Assembly: GCA_029339195.1 (NCBI GenBank)
Contig: JAPTJF010000169.1
Coordinates: 1-64,000, forward strand
Length of the DNA stretch: 64,000 bases
Source: Micractinium sp. NFX-FRZ
Taxonomy: Eukaryota > Chlorophyta > Trebouxiophyceae > Chlorellales > Chlorellaceae
Direction of reading: 5' to 3'
Of the stretch, positions 32,831 through 46,400 are shown piece after piece. The notes under the pieces were generated by a model. The model did not search any database, was not told where the DNA came from, and was given only the letters and a program-made list of their open reading frames with translations. Both the position numbers and the translations under genes were made by a program. Numbering within the stretch: position 1 is the stretch's first letter; every line of letters begins with the position of its first letter.

Positions 32831-35800
32831 TCAAGCGCCGCTCTCCTGCTCGCCCGCCTTGGCCGCCCCCCTCTCCTGGCGGTCCATCCCAGGGAAGAAG
32901 ACAACCTTGATCCAGCCCTCCTCCTTGTCGTTGAACGCCTGGTAGGCCTTGGGCGCCTCGCTCAGCGGCAGGCGGTGGGTGACTGGCAGCGAGGGGTCCA
33001 GCTTGCCCTCCTGCAACAGAACATGCACTGAAGCAATGCACTGAAGAAGACTGCAAAGAGAAGCGGAGATGGGGCAGGAGACGGACAGGGTGATGCGGCA
33101 GCAGAAGGACAGGATGGGGTCCAGCCGGCCCTCCCACCTGGATGAGCTTCAGCAGCGTGGGCCAGTAGCGCTGCATGGAGGTCATGCCAGACCGGAGGGC
33201 GAGGCCCTGCAGGCAGGCAGGGGCAGGGAGGCGGGAAGGCAGGGGTGCGTGGGCAGGCACTCAGGCAGGGAGGCGGGCGAAGCAGGCGTCAAGCAGGTGG
33301 TGCCAACTCAGTTCCGGAGGTGCGGGTCGCGGCATGCGGGGCCAACTCGGGTAACGTACCGATGCCTGCCAACCAAACACAATTGGCTGGCTACCTCCCT
33401 ATCGCATCCTGGGCGCTCCCCATGCCCTGCTGCCCGCCCACCTTCTGCATGAGTGCCCCCAGGTTGAAGTGGTTGGCAAAACCTGCATAGTCGCCAACCA
33501 CGCTCAGGCGGCCGGTCTGCAAGGGGGGAGAAGAGGGGACAGCTGTCAAACCACAGCCACAGCCAGAGCATTGCTATAATCTTCCAGAAGCAGTTGCACA
33601 GCCGTGAATGTCGCAGACACGGGAAAGGCCCCAGCCGCACAGCAGGGTGTAGGAGGCCCTTACAGCACACACGCTCACGCACGCTGGCTCTGGCCAGCTG
33701 CAGCATAGTGTTTGCCGCCGTGCCAACAGCTTAGCGTCCCAACTGACCTTCTTCACAGCCACCATCATCTGATTAATGATCTGCGGCAGAATGGTTGAGC
33801 GGCCATTAGAAGGGGCGTCGTGAGAACACCTTGGGCACGGGGGCCCAGCATGCCCAGCAGGGCGGCGCGTTTTCAGCACCGCCCCGAGGACAGACAGGCA
33901 TGCATTCGCGCGAGCTGGCAGCAGGTGCAGCGAAACCCGTGCACTCTACAGTAACTGTGCGCCCCACCCAACGCGGGTGTGCGAGGCGATGTGCTGGCTC
34001 CCCAACCAGCAAACCCTGCCCCCGGCAGGCTGCCGCACCTCGGGTGTGTCGGTCTCCAAGTTGAGGGCCATCTCCAGCTTGTGGGCCAGGCTCTCGGCAT
34101 AGTGGAACCCCACGCACTCAATCGCCACGTCAGGGCCCCCGCTGTCGGGGAACATGTCGTGCAGGGTGGACACCACGTCGCGCTCTGCAGTGGGGTGTGA
34201 AGGCGTGAGTGTGGAGGGCATGCGCAGGGCGCGTGTGTGTGTGTGTGAAGTGGGCGCTGGACAAACCTGAGGACAGGCCCGGGAGGGCACCATAGCATGC
34301 AGCCTGTCGACCCAGCCGCCTCCCACTGGTAGCCCAACTGCAGAGCTCTCACCTGCAACTTTGATCACTCGTCTGCAGGCGGGGCAGCCTCTCCGGCAGT
34401 ACTCGCTGTCCAGGCGACACTGCCGCTTGCCAATAAGCACGGCCCCCACACATCGCAAGTCTCCTATACCAAGCCCCCTTTGTACTTTGCAAGTTCAAGC
34501 CACCCCAGGCTACCTGCAAAGTTGATGGTCTCCAGGAGCGGCATCTTCTGGGAAGCCCAATTGAGGCGGTACTGCTGCTTGTCAATCAGTACCACCCGGG
34601 CGGCGCCACGCACAAAGGCGCAGTGTGCAGCCACCATGCCCACTGCGGGCGTGCGGAGCGGGGACGGGAGGGAGGCGGGGTCTCAGGAGGCAGCGGCAGC
34701 GGGTAGCACAGGGCAGAGAGTGGAATGAAGTGCGTCAGGGAGGGGTGAGAGTCACTGCAGGTGCGGTCTGCGAGTGCACAGGCCTTCTCAGTTGCATGCA
34801 CCCCTCCTCACCCTTACCCCCTCCCTGCTGCCACCCATGCACCTCCTGCCCCCCGCTGCAGTACAAAGGCATTAGCGACCCTCCCAGTCGCCCCCCTAGA
34901 ATGCCCACCCGCCCACCTGGCCCTGCACCCCAGATCGCCACGTTGTCCCCCTCCTTCACTTCCCCCAGCTCCGTGGCGTGCCAGGCCGTGGGCAGCAGGT
35001 CCCCCAGGGTCACCGCTGCCTCATCTGGGATGGAGGGGGGCACTTTGAGGCAGGACACATCGGCTGCAGCAACAGGGGTGGGGTGTGGGGCAGGGCAGGG
35101 TGAGGAGGGGAGGCAGGCTTAGGCAGGAGCAGCGGCGCAGTTCCGTGTGGCACATGCCTTACTGGCAAACAGGCCCGGGGGCGCGGGGAATCCGATTCCG
35201 CTGTATCAGCGGCCGTGTGCAGAGTAATTCCACTGCACCAGTGGCAGGCTTGCCATGGGGAGAAACCTTGCGGCAGGGACCCTAATCAACACGTCCACTG
35301 CAGCAACGGAGTACCCCAGCAGGGCCCCTATCAATGACAATCCCCCTCTTGCTGCTCACCAAAGGGCACCCTGAGGTACTCTGCCTGCCCGCCCTCGTAG
35401 CCCCCGGTCAGGTGGCTGTAGCCCAGCAGCCCGGCGCAGTGGTGCCCAAACAGCATGTCCTGCTCCTGCCCCGGGTTGGTGCTGCAGGGGAGCGGCGTGG
35501 GGAGGCGTGGGTGGATGCATGAATGGGAGTGCAGGTAAGTGCAGGTGGTTGAAATTGCGGTGGAGAATGTCGGTAGAGCAATGGCCATGCACCAGCGGGT
35601 CCTGCTCCTGCCCTGGATCGGAGCGGCAGGGGGAGCAGGCAGGAGGCGGGAGGGCACGGGCATAGCGCACAGCATGCCCAGCTGGCCTCCCAAGAAGCTC
35701 ACTTGTCACAGTAGATGAACAGCCCCCGGTGGCAGTAGTAGCAGTCGCCGCATGAGATGTTGGAGGCCACAGCCACCCGGTCCCCCACTTGCAGCTTTTG

Positions 35801-36724
35801 CACGGCAGGCCCCACCGCCTCCACTGCGCTTGCAGGGGGAGCAGGTGTGAGGGGCAGGGTGAGGGCGAGGGAGACAAGGTAACAGTTCCTGAGGGCTTTG
35901 GACGGCCATGGCAGCTGTATGGCTTTGCGCTGCGCTCCCTCGCCTCGCACCCCTCTCTGTCCGCCAATGCCCTGCGGCTCATGTCCTACTGTCCGTCACC
36001 TCTCGTCATGCCCTCTAGGCAGCTGCCCCAGGTTGGTGCACCCTTGCAGTGCACTCCTCCTCCCACTGCCATCCACACCCACACCCACGCTATGACCACA
36101 CCCATGCTATGGCAACCCACCAATGCCCAGAGGCTCGTGCCCCAGGATGTCCCCCGACTTCATGCCGGGCAACTGTCCCAGGTAGAGGTGCAGGTCGCTG
36201 CCGCACAGCCCCGTGGCGGTCACCCGGAGCACCACGTCCTGCAGGGCGACACCCGTGCATGTGATTAGCTGCATCAATCCTGGTGCACAATTTCTGCTGA
36301 GCTGCCCGGTGGCGGTCCCCCAGATTGAAGCGTGCTGTGTGCATGGCGAGTCCAGCCGGGGGGCGGCATGCAGGGGGAGCAGGGCTGAGTCAGCCAGTCA
36401 GCGCTGCCAGCAGCTCAGGAAGCCGGATGACAGAGGGGATAGCGCAAGTGCAAAGGTAAAGGAGCTGTAGGGGTGCGCCCACGGGTGCGGAGCGCGCCCA
36501 CGCGGAGAAGCCGGCCCTGTCAGCCCGCCAGGGGCGCCCGCTCACCTGCCCCCTCTCACCTTTGAGTCTGTGATCAGCGGCACGGGCACCTCCCCCACCC
36601 TCACGTCTCGCGCACCCTGCCACTGCACCGCCGCCATCCTGCGGCTCTCATCCTTGTTGGCGGTGGTGGTGGCGCCGGGGGAGGTGTCTTTCGAGGGCAT
36701 CAAGGCGCCCAGAACCGAAGTCAT
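32831..36724 (-). CDS. zinc-dependent alcohol / formaldehyde dehydrogenase-like (MDR family)
   Basis: Eleven exons: 36724-36560, 36238-36121, 35823-35703, 35481-35360, 35063-34917, 34642-34514, 34184-34039, 33780-33748, 33516-33442, 33206-33138, 33010-32831; 434 residues. GroES-like domain: TGLCGSDLH and GHEPLGIVEAVG hold catalytic zinc ligands; [21 protein letters not shown] supplies the four structural cysteines (first C to last C). [20 protein letters not shown] is typical of the formaldehyde dehydrogenase-like branch. Rossmann part: [17 protein letters not shown] binds NAD(P), then [14 protein letters not shown]. The last exon ends [19 protein letters not shown], the usual C-terminal motif. 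An in-frame N-terminal extension upstream of MAAVQWQG is modest and may be a targeting peptide. The natural substrate (alcohol, formaldehyde or polyol) cannot be read from sequence. Confidence 0.85.
35585..35633. repeat. exon-edge echo in the dehydrogenase intron
   Basis: A degenerate copy of 35440-35489 (shared GTCCTGCTCCTGCC followed by C(C/T)GG), i.e. of the acceptor and first codons of the exon at 35481-35360, placed about 100 bp upstream in the same orientation. Confidence 0.7.
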
Positions 36725-37416
36725 GCCTGCTAGCTGCCTGGTCGGGAATTTGTTGTGCTGCCACTGCCTCGGACAGACGAGGGACGAACAAGATACAGGT
36801 GAAAGCTTCGCGGCCATGGGTCGAGCTGGTGTGGCCCCAGCAGTACAGGTGTACCTTTGCAGTGGCGGCGGCGGCTGCATTGAGATGCGGACGAGCCAGG
36901 TGGGCAGTACTCTGCTTGTGGAATGCGGGTTGGATGGCTACCCCATCTGAATCAGGCTGCACCAGGTTGTGGGTGATGACAAGCGCACGTGCGCTACCTG
37001 CCTGCATCCTCAGTGCGTACTGCACTCCCACCTCGTTTCGTGATGTGATTCGTTCACCGTGTGCTGCAGGGCATGGCACTTTCGTCTGAGGCTCAAGTTT
37101 GAGGGAAGATGCGGTCATGGTCTGAAGCATGTGTGGTGGTCGGTCAGTGTGGGGGAGTGAGCGTGGCAGGGGTGAGGAGCAAGGTAGCAAGGCAGACAGC
37201 GCAAAGAGCTGAGCAGCAGAGGAACATAACAGCGGGAGCAGCGAGCGGGCAAGGAAAGAACAGCAGGGGACATGTGTGTTGAATCTGAATCTGAGATGGA
37301 CAGAATCACATTGAAGATTGCGTTAACAATAGAGGATCCCCCCTGCACAGCTGTCATGACATGGGTAGAGGCAGCACCGGTTGTCGGATGGGTGTGCAGC
37401 CGCTGGCACAGCGCCC
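36725..37416. other. intergenic, no gene seen
   Basis: 692 bp between the dehydrogenase start and the stop of POLQ. The less GC-rich part near 37270-37340 lies in the POLQ 3' flank. No coding model is supportable. Confidence 0.6.
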
Positions 37417-40400
37417 TCAGCGCGCCAGCCGCACCTCCGACAACTGCCCCCAGCTGGGCCCGCTGGCCAGCCGCACGCGCAGCGGCACCCGCAGCGCCAC
37501 CGCAGAGGCCGCCCCCTCCATGCAGTCCCGGAGCAGGCGGGCCACCAGCTCGAGGGCAGGCTCTGGAAAGGAGGCAGGAGGAGGGCGCAACAGTTGCATG
37601 CTTGGTGTCCGTGCGTTGGAACAGCTGCGTAGTATGCCACCCCCAGTGGCAGCCAGCACATGCCTTCATGTGCTGCATGCCCTTGCTGCCAAACCCGCCC
37701 GCCCTGCTCAGTATGTGTCGTGTCTTTGCCAATACATCACCCATCCTTGGCACATTTTCTTCTCTTTGACCCGCTGCCACCAAGTGTAACCTGCCCCTCA
37801 CCCAGGCGCCAATCCAGCCCAGATGTCTGCCAGATGTCCGCGAAACTCACCCGCCCAGGTCACAACTACACACACCCCGCCCCCTCACCCGCCACCTCCA
37901 CCAGGAACTCATCATGTATTTGCAGCACCAGGCGGGCGGCCCCTTGGGGCAGCGCTGCCGCCAGCTGGCAGTGGATGGCCACCATGGCGGCCTTGGCCAG
38001 GTCTGCAGCGGACCCCTGCGCAGCGGGGTGGGTGGGCGCGGGGGTGGAGCGTAGTAGGGTGGTGCTTGCTTTGAGTAGCACGGTTGCCTGCTGCTGTGCC
38101 GTGCCGGTCCAGCAAACCTGTAGATACACACATCACAGGCTGCCCACCAGCTCCCCTGCCGGCCCCAAGCCTCACAACCATCAACCCGGCCCCTCCCACA
38201 ACCAAACCACTAGCAACAGGCAGCAGCAGCCCACCTGGCAGACGGTGTTCTTGGCTTGCCGCTCCGCCGCCGCGCGGAGGTGGCTGTTGGTGGAGTGGAT
38301 GTCGGGCAGGTAGCGCCGGCGGCCCGCCAGCGTCTGCCAGGGCAGGGTGCAGGGCAGGGTGGGGTGCAGCAGTTTGAGACACCGTGAATGGGGCAGCGCT
38401 AATGCACTCGAAAAGCCTGGATTGCTGCAATCTGTGGTGAGGCAGGGCCGACGGCAGCCCCGCTCCGTTCCCTGCCTGCCTGCCTGCCTCCCACCCTAGA
38501 AGAGAGAGCAAGAAGAAGAGCGGGGTGTGCGTGGGCTGACCTCTGCCCCGCCCTACCTCCACATAACCCAGGCGCTTGCAGTCGGCCACCACCCGCGTCT
38601 GCCATGCCTCAATGCCGGGCAGGCCGCGCCTGAACTTCTCCTGCGGGCACGGCGACAGCACGGTACGACACAGCACAGCACAGCACGTTAACACTGAAGA
38701 GTGGATGTTGTCAGCTTGGGGTGGGCGCGGGCAGGCGTGGCAGGAGAGGCTCACACGCCGGAATGAAGGCTCTTCACATCCCAGCCCAGGTTAGAAAGCA
38801 AACAGAGCAACCTCAACATCCAACGTGCCGGTGGCCTCCCTCTGTGTGCCCCCCTTCATATCCAGTAAGACAGACGCCCCCCACCGCCCACACCGCGGTA
38901 CCTGCGCCGCCTTGGCCTCCGCCACCGAGCAGCCGAGCTCATCTGCCAGCTTGGCGGCCCCCATGCCGTACAGCAGGCCGTAGGTCAGCTGCTTGGCATG
39001 GTCCCGCTGCTGCTGCGTCACCTGCAAAGAGTGGGGGCGAGGCGCAGGCAGGCGGGCAGGCAATGCTTCGCTTTGAAAAACACTTGCGTGCCTGGCTTGC
39101 CCAGCATTGGCCTCCCTGCACTGCGCCGCCCTGCGGCCCCAAATCTCCCTGATTCCAGCTGGCAGGCCCACACCCTCCCCCGCCGCACCTGGGTCGCCGG
39201 CAGTTGCAGCCACTGTGCCGCCAGCAGGTTGAAGGGGTCTGCTGAGTCGTCAGCAAAGATGCGGGCCAGCCCGGCATCCCCGCTAAAGTGGGCCATGAGG
39301 CGAAACTCGATCTGGCGGTAGTCGGCTGCAGCACGGGTGGGAGGCGACCGTGGGCGGTGAGGCAGGTGCGCCGCGGGAGGGCGGCTTGTGACACAGCCGT
39401 GGGCAGGCCAAGTGAGCGTCAGGCCCATACCACCAGCCTCAGTGCCCCAGGCTGGCCAGGGAGCAGGCAGTTCTTTCTACCGAGGGCCCGCTCACCAGAG
39501 AGCAGCAGGAAGCCGGGGGGCGCCACAAATGCGGAGCGCAGGTTGGCGGTGCGCATGGCGTGGCCGCCGGCGCTGCCTTGGCCTCCTGGGTCGCCCTGGC
39601 TGAGCAGCACCTTGTAGGAGCGTGGCTTGGGCACTGTCTGCAGGTTGGGCTCGTCCATGGCCAGACGGCCTGCGGAGTGGAGTGGGTGCGTGTGGGTGAG
39701 TGCACGGCGAATGAGAAAGAGCGGGAGGTGCCGACACGTCAGCACTGCTGTGATGATGAGAAGCATGAATGGAGGCGCATGTGGCGCGTGTGCAGCTGTG
39801 TTCAGGACATCGGGCCAGGCAGGCAACAATGGCAACACACCTGGGCGCAGAGCAGTGAGTAGTGAGCCAGCACGACCCCTGGTGCCTCCCCGTCTCCCCG
39901 CCTCAGCTGCCCCCGTCCCCAGCCAGCCCCTGCCCCGCCCAACCTGTGTCGGCACAGGTCTGGTTGATGGAGCCGCGTATGCGTTTGAGCACCAAGCCGC
40001 CAGGGTACGCCACCGGCTCTGCATGCGTCAGATGCATCTTGAAGCCCTGCACAAACCTGCACGGCCGTGTGTGGGGGCGGGAGCGAGGCGGCAGTGTGGC
40101 AGACGTACCGATGAGCTGGATTTGAGTGTGTGTGCCTGGGCAGGGTGCATGCGTTGCTCGAAATATCTTGGTTTCTGTTTGAATATGACCCCACCTGGTG
40201 ACAAGAGTCTTCAGCTTGCGGTGCTCAAAGATGATGCGCGCTATGGGGTGCTCCGACAGCTCCAGCAGGACCTGGGCGGGCAGAGGGGGTCAGTCAGTGG
40301 AGAATGCAGGTCAGTCGGATTGGAAAGTGGGAGGGCAGCATCCGGGCAGCATGCCGCCAGGAAGGGCAGGGCAGGAGGTGGACAGGGGTCTGTGCGCACA

Positions 40401-43400
40401 AGTGGGATACGGCGTCAAAGCTGCCCTCGGCGCAGCTTTCCAGCGAGCTGAATGCGTGTGGTAACTCCTCCGCTCCAATCAAGCACTTGGCGCTGTGCCT
40501 CCTATTGTGTTCGCCTTCCTCTTGCCCCCCTCACCTCCTGGCCGGTGGAGAAGCCCCCGCTCTTGAGGTCCTTGGTGCAGGGAGGTGGTGGCAGCTTCAT
40601 CACCTCAAACAGGATGCGGCTGACCTGGCGACACAAGGCAGCCAAGCAGGAGGAAAGTACAGCAGCACAGGGGTCAGCACGTGTGTGTGAGCGACGTCCC
40701 AAACAACCATTGGGGCGGCATCGTGCAGCTGAGGTGGCTCTCCAGCAGGGCCACTGCAGAAAGTCCCATGGTGCTAGCAAGCGTGCTGCAAGAGGTGGCG
40801 GGGCAACACACGCACACGCACCTCCTGTGGCGACGACAGGTTGAACGCCTCCCCCGCCTCTGCGTGCGCCATGGCCTCCAGCTCTTCAATGCGCCGCTGC
40901 AGCTGAGGCTCCTCTGCACGCACGCACGGGGTGCATGTGGCAGAGGCAGGGGCGGGGACGCCAAACTCAGAGCACGTGCATGCATGGTGCACTGCTGATC
41001 GTCTCATACAGTACAGGCTCACTGCTCATCATTCCCCATCCTCCTCTGCAGCCCTGCAGCCCCAGCTTGACAGACACGCCTCCTTGCCCCTTCCCCAGGA
41101 GGATGCAGATCAACCCTGCCCTTTGTCCGTGGCACGCTTGCTGTGCACAGAGCCCTGGCCCTACAACCCTCCTGCAACCCTAGCCCTGTAACCCTCCGTA
41201 TGCATGTGTCGTCCAGCCCTCTGCTGCCCCTCCCATGCCATGCGTCCTGAGCGCCCCTCACCCGCGTTCAGTATGGCCTCGTTCACCCCCAGCCCCGCCG
41301 CCTCCATGTCCACAATCACCCGCACCAGGGGCATCTCAGTGGACCACAGCGGGGGCAGCAGCTCCTGCATGGGGCACCAGGGCAGTGGGCGGCAGTTAAC
41401 ACAGACCCAGCACGTTGCGCTTCTTCAAGACACAGACCTGCTCTGATCTGTTGGTAAAAGGCAGGAAGCCGGACTGAGGAACAGGTGGGCGGACAGCTGG
41501 CAGATCCGGAACTGGCGCACGGTGTTGCGGCAGGCGAGGCACACTTGCAAAGGCGGCGCCAAGGCCAGAGCTGCACCCAACGCCCCAGCTGTACCAAATC
41601 AGAGAGTGCAGCGGCTCACATCGCCACGCAGGCGCGCCCGCAGCAGCTGCCACATCTTGCGAGCCTGGGCTGCCCGCCGAGCTGCCTCCGCCCGGCGCTG
41701 CCCTAGCTGGGCCGCCGCGTTCTGCATCCCCTGCGTCGCCTCTGCCCACACAGCCTGCCCGCCCTTGGACCTGCAGACGGGCCACATCAAGCACCGTCAA
41801 GTCAGCCAGGGACGGATGCGTGACAGAGCGGCACAACACATAGATGTCAGGCCGGCGCCAGCAGCCCGCAAACTGCCTCACAACCGCAATGCCACTGATG
41901 CCCAGTTTCCCTCCACCCCCAACCCCGGTCACTTGAGCAGGCTGTTGAGGGTGTGCAGCTCCAGGCGGCCGCCGACGCAGGGGGCGTTGGCATCCATGAG
42001 CCGCTTGTCGTCGGGGGTGGACAGCCAGGCGGCGACACGCACATCCACCAGAGGGTCACACAGCGCCAGCTGGCAGCCTGCATGACATGTCATTGCACCG
42101 GCGGCAGTCCGAGGTCGGCAACTTGAGGAGGGTAGCGGCTGGGTTTGGAGCAGCAAACGGTGCCCATCTGCTGCCTTGCTGCCACCCCAGCTGCTCACAG
42201 CTGCTGTTGACATGTCCGTTCCCATACCGCCCGCCGCACCTGCGTCTGGCGGCGCCCCCGGCACGCCCAGCACGCCCCGCCCCTGCAGCTTTGCCAGCGC
42301 TGCCAGCTGCGCCCGCAGGTCCCACGTCGCCTTCTCCACCCCTCCCGCTGCAAACAGCGGCGCCAGCTCAGCCAGCAGCTCCGGCCGGCGGTGCAGCGGG
42401 ACGTAGAAGGCCTGGCCGTTGCGCCAGCTCAGCGCCACGCCCTCCAGCCGCACGCCCAGGTCTGCAGGGGTAAGGAGGTGGTTTCAAGGTTGGGGGGCGG
42501 GCTGGGTGGGACTTGGGGCAGGCATGTAGGCAGCCTGGCACACGGGCAGGCAAGCAGAGACTGCAACAGCTTACAGGCTGGAGGGAACCACACCAGAGCG
42601 CTGCACCATTAGGACCCCAGGCAGCCATTTCTCAGGACGCCTACCAGTCGACTGTTTGTCAAAGGCAGCGTGGTCCCGGCGCTGCGCTGCCGTGGGGCCC
42701 TTGGGCAGCAGGGCCGCCGCTCCCGCTGCGCTGCCCGTGGCCACTGTGTCAAAATGAAAGCCGAAGAACTCGTAGCGAGGCTGCCGCGCTTGCTGCTGCT
42801 GCTGCTGCTGCTGCTGGGTGTCCGCGCCAGCTGGCGGCGCCAGCAGGATGGCGCACAGCTGGCGCACTCCCTCTGTTGTGTCCAGCAGATGCACCCCTGC
42901 CTTGCCACCATACTGCCAGTGGTCTGGAGGCAGATCCTCTGGCGGGGCATCCAGTACGTCATCCTCCCCAACCTCCATGCCCTCCCCATCAACCTCTGCA
43001 GCAGCCGCAACAGCCGCAGCGCTGCCACCCACCGACTGCGCCGGCTGCTGCCGCCAGGAGGCGGCAGCTGTGTCGACAGACCGCCCAGAGCCGGGGCCTG
43101 CGTGCCCGCTGGGCTTCGCCGGCGCCTGCCTGCCGCTGCCTGCACCGGCTGTTGGACCAGCTGCAGTCTGCTGCTGCTGCTGCTGCTGCTGAGGCGGCCC
43201 TGGCACATTCTGAGGCTGCTGCTGCTGAAAGGGCCCTGGCACATTCTGCTGCTGCTGCTGCTGCTGCTGCTGTGGCGGCGCTGTGCCAGCCTCTGGCTGC
43301 GCTGTCCCCGCCCCAGCCGCTGCCGCCTGCTGGGCCCCACCCTCTTGTGCCCCCGCAGCGCCGGGGTCGTCCGGGCTGCCCGCCATCTCAGCATCGCCGT

Positions 43401-46400
43401 GCGCCAGCTCAGCCTTGTCAGCTCTCTCCACCAAACGGAACGCCTCCTCAGCTTGCTCCCGCAGCTCGCGTGCCCGCCGGTTCAGCAGCTCCCTTGCGCC
43501 CCGCAGGATCTTCAGCGCCTGCCGCCGCACCAGGACCTTGTTGCGGCTATCGCTGCACAGGGGGAGCCAGACAGCATGCAGCATGGGCAGGGCGAGTGAT
43601 GGAGGTGCTGCGAGTTTGTGCCAGGCTGGGTGTACATGGGTGTACGACCTTGCAAACAGCAGGCAGCGGCACCTGGGAGGGCGCAGCTGCCTGCTTGGGC
43701 AAGCACTGTGCATGCGCCAGCCAATCGCTGTGCTGGCCTCACCCCGCAAGCAGCTCCTCAACACCAAGTCCCTGGGCCCAGCACGGAATATGCAACACAT
43801 CCTCCATGCAAACGACTCACGGGTTGGTGGCCTGGGAGGTGGCCAGGATCGATACAATCTGGTCCACATTCTCCACAGCAGCCACCGCCTCGGGAGTCCT
43901 GCAGCAGCGGGAGGCACAGGACGCGGGCGGGCAGTGTCAGGCCGCTACGCCTTGCCGACAGCGGCAGGAGCGACGGCGCAAATGCACGCGTGGCGCAAGT
44001 GGGAGCACTGGTACCTGTTTGCCATTCCACCTCAGTCCAGCCTGCCCCTGCCCATCAACACACCATCCACCGCAGCCACACCATGCTGCATCAAGCTCAC
44101 CATAGCAAGCCACCCCTACCCACGCCCACGCCCAGGGCCACACCTGAGCCCGGCGCGGTACAGCAGGCGCGCTGTGAAGGCCTTGACAAACGGGATCTCG
44201 CTGAGGGCCAGGATCTCGGGGCGCACACCGTGCAGCACGCGGCTCTGCACGCATGCGCGGTGGGACCAACCAGAAACACATGGATGTTTGTATCACCAGG
44301 GAATTGGGGTGCAAACCGTGCAGTACACGGGCCCTGCCCCCAACAACATGCAGTCAGGAGCCCTGCGCAAATCCCACCTCTCACGTGAAACTTGACGAAC
44401 AAGGCTTCCAAATCATACCCGCCCGGCCCCTTCACCTCACCCACAATCCACCAGTACAAAAGCACACCCCTGCCCATGGCCCGCACCTGGAACTTGACGA
44501 TCAGTGCCTCCAGGTCGTACCAGCCCAGCCGCTCACAGAAGGCCGCCACCATGGAGGCAAAGCGCGCGGCCTTGTCCTGCCGGGGTGTGTGGGGAGGCAG
44601 ACAGTCAGGGAAGGAGGAAGGGAGGCTGAGGTGTGCTGGTGCGGCAGGCGCAGCACAGCGCGCACGGGCAGGGCACACAGGGGAAAGAGGCGCTGAGCAA
44701 GCGGGGGTGGGCCAAGTAGGCAGCGGGCACGCTGCTGGACCGACCACGCGACTGGCAGGGCAGCTGAGATGTGGCCAGAGGTCCCCGCCTTACCTGCAGG
44801 TTCTGGATGTCTCCTCGCCCCACCCCAAACTTCTTCATGACAAAAGCAACGTCCACCTGATGACAGGAGGGAAAAGGGCAGGGTGGGAGGTGGGCTTGCG
44901 AAGCAGCGCAGAAGGAGGAAGCGCAGCGGGGCACACTTAGCCAGGCAGCACACCATGCTGGCACACCTGTGCTGCTGCTGCTGCTGCTCACCAGCAAGGC
45001 TTGGGTGGGGCTGCTGAAGCGGGACCCTCACATGCAGGCCACCTGTGTGCAGCCACAGGCGCACCCAGCCCTGTCCTACTGTTGGGGGGGCGAGTGGTAA
45101 TGGTCTCACCTCTGCTATGATGTCGGTCAGCACAAGCGCCATCCAGAAGCGCTTGCAGATGCGCTCCTTGTCGGCATCTGCAGGCAGGCAGGCACATGGT
45201 GAGGCGGAGCGGCACCCAGTAAGAACGTGTCCTTTGGCTGCCCGCCAGCCAGATGCCTGCCAGCTCTGACTCGCAGCTGCCGCTTCAACACGCCGCTGCA
45301 GGTGCGTCATCCCCGGCAGAAGCACACGCTAGCCATGCACCAGTCCATCACATTGCTGACACAGCGCCCGCTGCCCCATCCCATCTCACCTTGCGCGCCG
45401 CCGCGGATGCCGCGCGCCACCCGCATCACAAACCCCCGGTCCACCCCAACCTTGGTGGCCACAGACGCCTCGGCGCTCTGCAGACACGCAATGCAAGAGA
45501 CTTCACGCCACGTTGTTGCTGAAGTTGATGTGGTCGAGGCAACGTGCGAGTCGTGTTAACCGGGTGCAGAGCAAGGGCACAGTATCACGCCTCAGTGGGG
45601 GCGCAGGGTGGCGGCACCAATGCATGGCAACGGCACAGCCTGCGCAGTCCTTGCACACAACAACCCCCCACACGCCCCTCACCATCAGCATGCATGGGCT
45701 GAACCCGCTTTAATTGTGGCACCGCCACTGCCCAGCTTAGCTGGCTGAAACCCCCCTCACCGTCAGCGTGCCCAGCATGGATTCAAACCGCTTCCAGTCC
45801 AGCACTGCCTCTGCCCGACTTAGCCAGGTGGCTCAACCCTACCTTCCCCCCACCCACCCAATCCCACCCACCGTCAGCGTGCCCAGCATGGATTCAAAGC
45901 GCTTCCAGTCCAGCATGGCCACGGTCTCGGTAATGGGCACGCACAGGTAGGTCAGGTGCAGCTCCGTGGTCATCACAAACGACTGGCGGGCACGCGCCAG
46001 GTCGTCCTGCACACACGCAGAGGACAGGCAGAAGCAGCATATGTACAAGTGTGTGAGGTGCGGCTCTTTGGTCATCGCTGGCAGGTAGGCACGCGCCAGG
46101 TCAGCCTGCATTTGCGGTGCAGAAGGAGGAGCTGGATGGGAGTACTGGCAAGGGGTCTGCACACGCACGGGCACACATGCATCTGAAGGACATTTGCTGC
46201 CCCTGGGTCAGTGGACCCCCCAGTGCTCGCCTCCACCAGACCTTTCCCCTGCCGCACCAAGGTCAATCGCCCACCCATCCACGCACTTCCACCTGCTCCA
46301 AGTAACCGCCCCACCACCATCGATCGTGCACCCACCCACTGGCACCTGCCCACCTTGAGCACCAGGCAGGTCTCTGGCGGCAGCCCGCTGGCCAGCACCG

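Noticed and set aside
34230..34250. GT dinucleotide run as a regulatory site
   Set aside because: Simple repeat inside a dehydrogenase intron with no supporting context.
37866..38129. Stand-alone small proteins in the C-terminal POLQ exons
   Set aside because: They are single exons of the family A polymerase domain extended into intron sequence.
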